Shown one piece after another: positions 59,850 to 64,000 of a stretch of 64,000 nucleotides of DNA. The notes under the pieces are model-generated. The model did not search any database. It worked only from the letters and a program-made list of their open reading frames with translations, and was not told where the DNA came from. Numbering within the stretch: position 1 is the stretch's first letter; every line of letters starts with the position of its first letter. The DNA comes from Rhodococcus sp. IEGM 1379 (GTDB taxonomy: Bacteria; Actinomycetota; Actinomycetes; Mycobacteriales; Mycobacteriaceae). A program made the translations under genes and the position numbers. The stretch lies in contig NZ_JASHKR010000026.1 of the NCBI RefSeq assembly GCF_030056815.1, forward strand, positions 1 to 64,000, written 5' to 3'.

Positions 59850-59871
59850 ACTGAATATTACCTTAGCTAAG

Positions 59872-59890
59872 TAAGGCTAGCTTAACTAGA
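59872..59890. promoter_or_regulatory. second candidate iron box
   Basis: TAAGGCTAGCTTAACTAGA matches about 14 of 19 IdeR consensus positions; TTAGCTAAGTAAGG just before extends the AT-rich palindromic look. It lies upstream of the minus-strand GATL2 remnant and FmdE-like gene. Confidence 0.5.
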
Positions 59891-59943
59891 ACCAATTCTG
59901 CACCTACATCCCCCAGCGCCCGAGTTCTGCCACTGACACGAAA

Positions 59944-59978
59944 CCGGCCCTCCGACACAGACGTCGGAGGGCCGGAAT
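59944..59978 (-). terminator. terminator after alcohol dehydrogenase
   Basis: Stem CCGGCCCTCCGAC / GTCGGAGGGCCGG (59944-59956 with 59963-59975); on the minus strand it is followed by TTTCGTG. Confidence 0.85.
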
Positions 59979-60006
59979 CAAATCCGTCATGCTGGACTGA
60001 AGGCGA

Positions 60007-61134
60007 TCAGTAATCGTCCTCCGTGTAGACGATCATTCCGCGCAGGTTCTTCCCTGCCAGCATGTCCGCGTACCCCTCGTTGATGTCCTCCAACTTGTAG
60101 GTCTTGGTCACCAACTCGTCGAGCTTGAGTGCGCCGCTGCGGTAATGGTCGAGGAGCTTCGGAATCTGCGAACGCGGTCCCACTCCGCCAAAGATGGCTC
60201 CCTGCAAGCGCTTCTGCAGAAGTGTCAGCTCGAACAGACTCAGCGTCACCTGAGAATCTGCGTAGTGGCCCATGCCGACGACGACGACCTGCCCACCCTT
60301 ACCGGTAGCACTGAGCGCGGGCTGGATCATGTCGCCGTGGATCTCACCGACCGTAATGACCGTGACATCAGCCATCTTCCCCCAGGTGATTTCGCCGATC
60401 ACGGGGAGAGCCTCCTCGATGGAAGCAAAGGTGTGCGTGGCACCGAATTCCTTGGCCTTCTGTCGCTTGAACTCGACCGGATCGATGGCGACGACAAAGC
60501 GCGCCCCGGCCGACGCGGCACCCTGTACCGAGTTGATGCCGACGCCACCGATGCCGATAACGACCACCGTGTCACCGACTTTGGCGCCGCCGATTGCCGT
60601 CGCCGAGCCCCAACCCGTCGCAACGCCGCAGCCGAGCAGAGCGGCCTTGTCGAGAGGTATGTCCTTTTCGATCTTGATCACCGATGCCTCGTTGACCGTG
60701 ACGTACGGCGAGAAGGTACCCAACAGACACATCTGAACGACAGGTTCTCCGTCGAGCGTTACGCGATAAGTCTTGTCCGAGATCGCCTGTCCGGTCAGCA
60801 GACCCGCACCCTCGTCACAGATGTTCTGGAGCCCCTTGGCGCATGACGGACACCGTCCACAGGCCGGGATGAACGCGAGCACCACATGATCGCCTTCTTC
60901 GACGTTGGTGACGCCAGGGCCAACTTTGGTCACCACTCCGGCGCCCTCGTGCCCACCGAGCGCCGGATAGAAGGGCAGCGGAGTTGCACCCGTCCGCAAA
61001 TGCTCGTCCGAATGGCAGAGTCCCGACGCGGCGAGCCGAACCTGCACTTCGCCGGATACTGGATCGCCCAGTTCGACCTCTTCGATTTCCCACGCCTGAC
61101 CCGGCGCCTTTACTACCGCTGCCTTAACCTTCAC
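60007..61134 (-). CDS. NDMA-dependent alcohol dehydrogenase
   Basis: A 375-residue zinc-type medium-chain dehydrogenase of the actinobacterial group that keeps its nicotinamide cofactor bound and uses NDMA as artificial acceptor. Catalytic zinc ligands are in GLCHSDEH and GHEGAGVV, structural zinc cysteines in CGRCPSCAKGLQNIC, and the NAD motif is GIGGVGINSVQGA. The frame continues to 61413, but GTG 61134 has GAGGAG five bases upstream. It oxidises short alcohols or aldehydes; the natural electron acceptor is probably a mycofactocin-type system (family knowledge). Confidence 0.92.
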   Translation of the reverse strand: MKVKAAVVKAPGQAWEIEEVELGDPVSGEVQVRLAASGLCHSDEHLRTGATPLPFYPALGGHEGAGVVTKVGPGVTNVEEGDHVVLAFIPACGRCPSCAKGLQNICDEGAGLLTGQAISDKTYRVTLDGEPVVQMCLLGTFSPYVTVNEASVIKIEKDIPLDKAALLGCGVATGWGSATAIGGAKVGDTVVVIGIGGVGINSVQGAASAGARFVVAIDPVEFKRQKAKEFGATHTFASIEEALPVIGEITWGKMADVTVITVGEIHGDMIQPALSATGKGGQVVVVGMGHYADSQVTLSLFELTLLQKRLQGAIFGGVGPRSQIPKLLDHYRSGALKLDELVTKTYKLEDINEGYADMLAGKNLRGMIVYTEDDY

Positions 61135-61312
61135 CTGCACTCCTCGAAAATCTTCGTGATGCACGGACGACGACGGACCGAACCGGAAATTTGTGTCTCC
61201 GATCACACTCCACCCATGAGTGTGCCTGAACCGGCGCGAAAATACTGCTGCTCCGTGCGCCTTTTTGGTAGTCGGCGCTACCAGAACGGCGCACCGGGGC
61301 GGAGCCCCTAGA

Positions 61313-62173
61313 ATGGGTGCAGTGGCCAAAGGAACTCGTAAGACCAAGAATCGCAGCACCGCTCCTGAACAGGGCGATACCGGTCCAGTTCCCGGCACCT
61401 TCCCGATCGACACCGGGACCTGCGAACTTGTTCGCGATCAATACTCCGACACCGGCTGGATTGTGCACATCAACGGCGTCCCCAGCTCGCACATCGATCT
61501 GGCTGATCCGAAGATTCTGGATTTCGAGTACATGAGGTGGATTGCGCACCTCGTCGATTCCGAACGCTCTCGAACGGAACGACTGCGGGTGCTGCACCTC
61601 GGCGGCGGGGCGTGTTCGATGGCTCGGTACTTCGCAGCCACCTATCCCGATGCCCGGCAGGTCGTGGTCGAGATCGACGGTGCGCTGGCGGAATTAGTCC
61701 GGAACTGGTTCGATCTTCCACGGGCACCACTGCTCCGCATCCGCGTGGGTGAAGCACGCGCCGTCACCGAAACCCTCACCGAATCAACGCGCGACATCAT
61801 CATCCGCGATGTCTTCGCCGGCAGCAAAACTCCGGTTCCGCTGACCACGGCGCAGTTCAACGCCCACGTACGACGCGTCCTCGCGCCCGGCGGCATCTAC
61901 CTCGTCAACTGCGGCGACACCCCGGATCTGCAGGGAGCACGTGCCGAAGCTGCAACTATCGGTGCACAATTCGAGCACATGGCGATCATCGCCGATCCCG
62001 CGATGCTCAAGGGCCGACGCTACGGCAACATGATCATCGCGGGCAGCGACGTTCACATCGCCAATTCTCCGGCACTTGCACGCGAACTACTCGGCGGCGG
62101 TGTTCCAGCACACGTGTGGGGCGACGCGGAGGTCCGGAAGTTCGCGGCATCCGGCGCAGTCCTTCAGGACTGA
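61313..62173 (+). CDS. spermidine synthase-like methyltransferase-fold protein
   Basis: A 286-residue Rossmann-fold protein. VLHLGGGACSMARYFAATYP is the nucleotide-binding loop and VVVEIDGALAELV the acidic ligand after strand two. The IIIRDVFAGSKTPVPLTT segment holds the Asp of the spermidine synthase active site, followed by LAPGGIYLVNCGD. Actinobacterial members often lack proven polyamine activity. Start ATG 61313 or GTG 61322. It ends 19 bp from the convergent glnE. Confidence 0.87.
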   Translation: MGAVAKGTRKTKNRSTAPEQGDTGPVPGTFPIDTGTCELVRDQYSDTGWIVHINGVPSSHIDLADPKILDFEYMRWIAHLVDSERSRTERLRVLHLGGGACSMARYFAATYPDARQVVVEIDGALAELVRNWFDLPRAPLLRIRVGEARAVTETLTESTRDIIIRDVFAGSKTPVPLTTAQFNAHVRRVLAPGGIYLVNCGDTPDLQGARAEAATIGAQFEHMAIIADPAMLKGRRYGNMIIAGSDVHIANSPALARELLGGGVPAHVWGDAEVRKFAASGAVLQD

Positions 62174-62192
62174 ATTGCCGGCGCGCTCACCC

Positions 62193-64000
62193 CTACTCGC
62201 CGCCGAATACCCTCTCTACCACTGCTTTTGCGCGGCGCGTAATGCGAAGGTAGTTGTCGAGGAACTCCCCCGCATCATCTCCGTATCCGGCGACCTGAGC
62301 CACGGCAGCCAGGACCCGTCCGGGTCCGGGCAACTGATCCGTCGGCTTACCTCGAACCAGCACAAGGCAATTCCGCGCTTTGGTCGCAGTGATCCAGGCG
62401 TCGCGTAGCAATTCCACGTCTTCTTCGCTGAGCAACTCGGCTGCGCCGATGGCGTCCAGAGTTTCCAACGTCGAGGTGTTATGCAGGGACTGAATTTTGT
62501 CGGCGTGGCGCAGTTGAATCAGCTGCACTGTCCACTCGATGTCGGCCAGTCCGCCGCGCCCCAGTTTGGTATGCGTTGCGGGATCAGCTCCGCGAGGGAG
62601 CCTTTCGGAGTCGATACGAGCCTTGATCCGCCGAATCTCACGAACCGCCGCGTCGTCGACGCCACCGGCGGGGTAGCGAGTCTTGTCGATCATGTGGAGG
62701 AACTGGAGTCCCAGCACCGGATCGCCGGCAACGGGATGAGCGCGCAGCAATGCCTGGATTTCCCACGCCTGCGCCCACTTCGAGTAATAAGCGTCGTACG
62801 ACTCGAGGGTGCGGACCATCGGACCGTTTCGGCCTTCGGGACGTAACCCGGTGTCTACCTCGAGCGGCGGATCGGTACTGGGCGCTCCCAGAAGCTTGCG
62901 CACCTTGTCCGCAATGCTGTTGGCCCACTTGACGGCAACTGTCTCGTCGACACCTTCGAGGGGCTCGCACACGAACAGAACGTCGGCGTCGGACCCGTAT
63001 CCGAGTTCACCGCCGCCGAGTCGGCCCATGCCGATGACGGAGAAAGCTGCCGGTGCCGGTGTGCCCAATTCCACAACACTGGCCTTGATGACGGCCGAGA
63101 GGGACGCGTTGAGTACCGCAGCCCACACTGAGGAGAGCGCCTTGCACACCTCCGGAACATCGAGCATGCCCAGGATGTCAGCCGAGGCGATCCGAGCCAA
63201 TTCATGCCGACGCAACGAACGCGCCGCAGCAACAGCGCGATTCGGATCACTGTGCCGACCCGAGGCAGTGAGAATTCCGCGGGAGACGTCTTCGGGCTTC
63301 GGTTCGATGAGGCGTGGGCCGCTGGGCGAATCCGCGTACAGGCGAATCACATCGGGTGCCTTGATCAGCAGATCAGGAAGGTAAGCCGAGGAACCCAGCA
63401 CCCGCATCAGCCGTTCGGCAACGGCAGCCTCGTCGCGGAGCAACCGGAGGAACCAGGTCTGATCGACCAAGGCGTCGGACAACCGTCGATACGCAAGGAG
63501 TCCGGCATCGGGATCCGGTGTGTCAGCGAGATATTCGAGCAGTGTCGGCAGCAGCAGTGCCTGAATCCGGCCCTTGCGGGACGCACCCCTGGTTAATGCG
63601 GTGAGGTGACCCAGCGCATTTTCGGGGGCGGTGTACCCCAACGCCGCCAACTGACGGACGGCAGCGTCCGGTCCGAGAACCATGGCTTCCTTGTCCATCC
63701 GAGCCACCGATTCGAGTAGTGGGCGGTAGAACAATTTGGCGTGGAGCCTGCGGATCCGATGCGAGTTCCGCTTGATCTCGGCACGCAACACACCGAGCGC
63801 ATCCAGACGTCCGTCGGGACGCATGTGTGCGGCGCGGGCCAACCAGCGCAATGCCTCGTCGTCATCCGGTGGCGGCAACGTGTGCGTGCGCTTGAGTTTC
63901 TGCAACTGCAGACGATGCTCGAGAAGTCGCAAGAATTCGTACGACGCCGTGAGGTTCGCAGCGTCGTCGCGGCCCACGTACCCACCTGATGCGAGAGCCG
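62193..64000 (-). CDS. glnE: glutamine synthetase adenylyltransferase, C-terminal part (gene continues beyond window)
   Basis: GlnE adds and removes AMP on glutamine synthetase. The window holds about 600 residues of the C-terminal portion; the frame is open at position 64000, so the N-terminal half lies outside. The C-terminal nucleotidyltransferase centre is [23 protein letters not shown], whose core [15 protein letters not shown] is diagnostic, followed by [14 protein letters not shown] and the helical [19 protein letters not shown] region. Its target GlnA, with the matching tyrosine, is encoded at 30716. Confidence 0.96.
   Translation of the reverse strand, partial: ALASGGYVGRDDAANLTASYEFLRLLEHRLQLQKLKRTHTLPPPDDDEALRWLARAAHMRPDGRLDALGVLRAEIKRNSHRIRRLHAKLFYRPLLESVARMDKEAMVLGPDAAVRQLAALGYTAPENALGHLTALTRGASRKGRIQALLLPTLLEYLADTPDPDAGLLAYRRLSDALVDQTWFLRLLRDEAAVAERLMRVLGSSAYLPDLLIKAPDVIRLYADSPSGPRLIEPKPEDVSRGILTASGRHSDPNRAVAAARSLRRHELARIASADILGMLDVPEVCKALSSVWAAVLNASLSAVIKASVVELGTPAPAAFSVIGMGRLGGGELGYGSDADVLFVCEPLEGVDETVAVKWANSIADKVRKLLGAPSTDPPLEVDTGLRPEGRNGPMVRTLESYDAYYSKWAQAWEIQALLRAHPVAGDPVLGLQFLHMIDKTRYPAGGVDDAAVREIRRIKARIDSERLPRGADPATHTKLGRGGLADIEWTVQLIQLRHADKIQSLHNTSTLETLDAIGAAELLSEEDVELLRDAWITATKARNCLVLVRGKPTDQLPGPGRVLAAVAQVAGYGDDAGEFLDNYLRITRRAKAVVERVFGGE

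Overview
The window reads as a chromosomal segment of a high-GC, mycolic-acid-containing actinobacterium, most likely Rhodococcus. This rests on the genes and their order, not on a database search. The evidence is the actinobacterial bc1-aa3 respiratory genes (ctaE-qcrCAB, ctaC-ctaF), the mycobacterial-style order erpA/adoK/asnB/ctaCF and DUF3043-cobUTS-ilvE-gcvT-pepA-E2-lipBA-DUF4191-RDD-glnA...glnE, a secreted antigen-85-type mycolyltransferase, an NDMA-dependent alcohol dehydrogenase and a DUF222/HNH (13E12-like) protein.

Layout. 1-700: leader region with a c-di-AMP (ydaO-type) riboswitch pointing out of the window on the minus strand. 0.7-11.5 kb: DnaQ/GIY-YIG nuclease, a stand-alone RAM-domain protein, trpD, and the respiratory supercomplex genes, split into a plus-strand ctaE-qcrCAB block and a minus-strand ctaC-ctaF block. 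11.8-30.5 kb: conserved core with asnB, adenosine kinase, erpA, glycerate kinase, cobalamin genes, ilvE/gcvT, leucyl aminopeptidase, the lipoylated E2 and the two lipoate-synthesis genes. 30.7-32.2 kb: glnA. 32.2-34.2 kb: a degenerate stretch with a 27-bp minisatellite, a gene remnant and a membrane protein carrying two Ltp repeats. 34.3-38.7 kb: permease plus two flavin oxidoreductases (likely uptake and oxidation of one compound). 38.8-49.6 kb: accessory genes (lipoprotein, katG, bicupin, an F420/PPOX gene with a nonsense codon, pitA, mycolyltransferase, HNH protein, VOC protein). 49.6-54.2 kb: AraC regulator, then a rhodanese-thiM-flavin monooxygenase operon facing a GntR regulator across a nested palindrome. 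54.2-59.9 kb: an iron-box-associated transport locus. 60-64 kb: alcohol dehydrogenase, spermidine-synthase-like protein and the 3' part of glnE.

The most interesting region is 54.2-59.9 kb. A DtxR/IdeR-like iron box precedes a siderophore-type ABC transporter (binding protein, permease, ATPase) that is translationally coupled to two unrecognised proteins with an amidotransferase/ThuA-like look (called GATL1 and GATL2 here). On the opposite strand just beyond, a second iron-box-like site is followed by a 47-codon remnant of a GATL2 paralogue, an FmdE-like protein that lacks the usual cysteine, and a GATL1 paralogue with an internal in-frame deletion of about 60 residues. This looks like one intact and one decaying copy of the same iron-regulated module, and its function is not known to me.

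glnA and glnE, at 30.7 and 62.2 kb, encode target and modifier of the same nitrogen control step. The E2 protein lies directly upstream of the genes that make its lipoyl cofactor.
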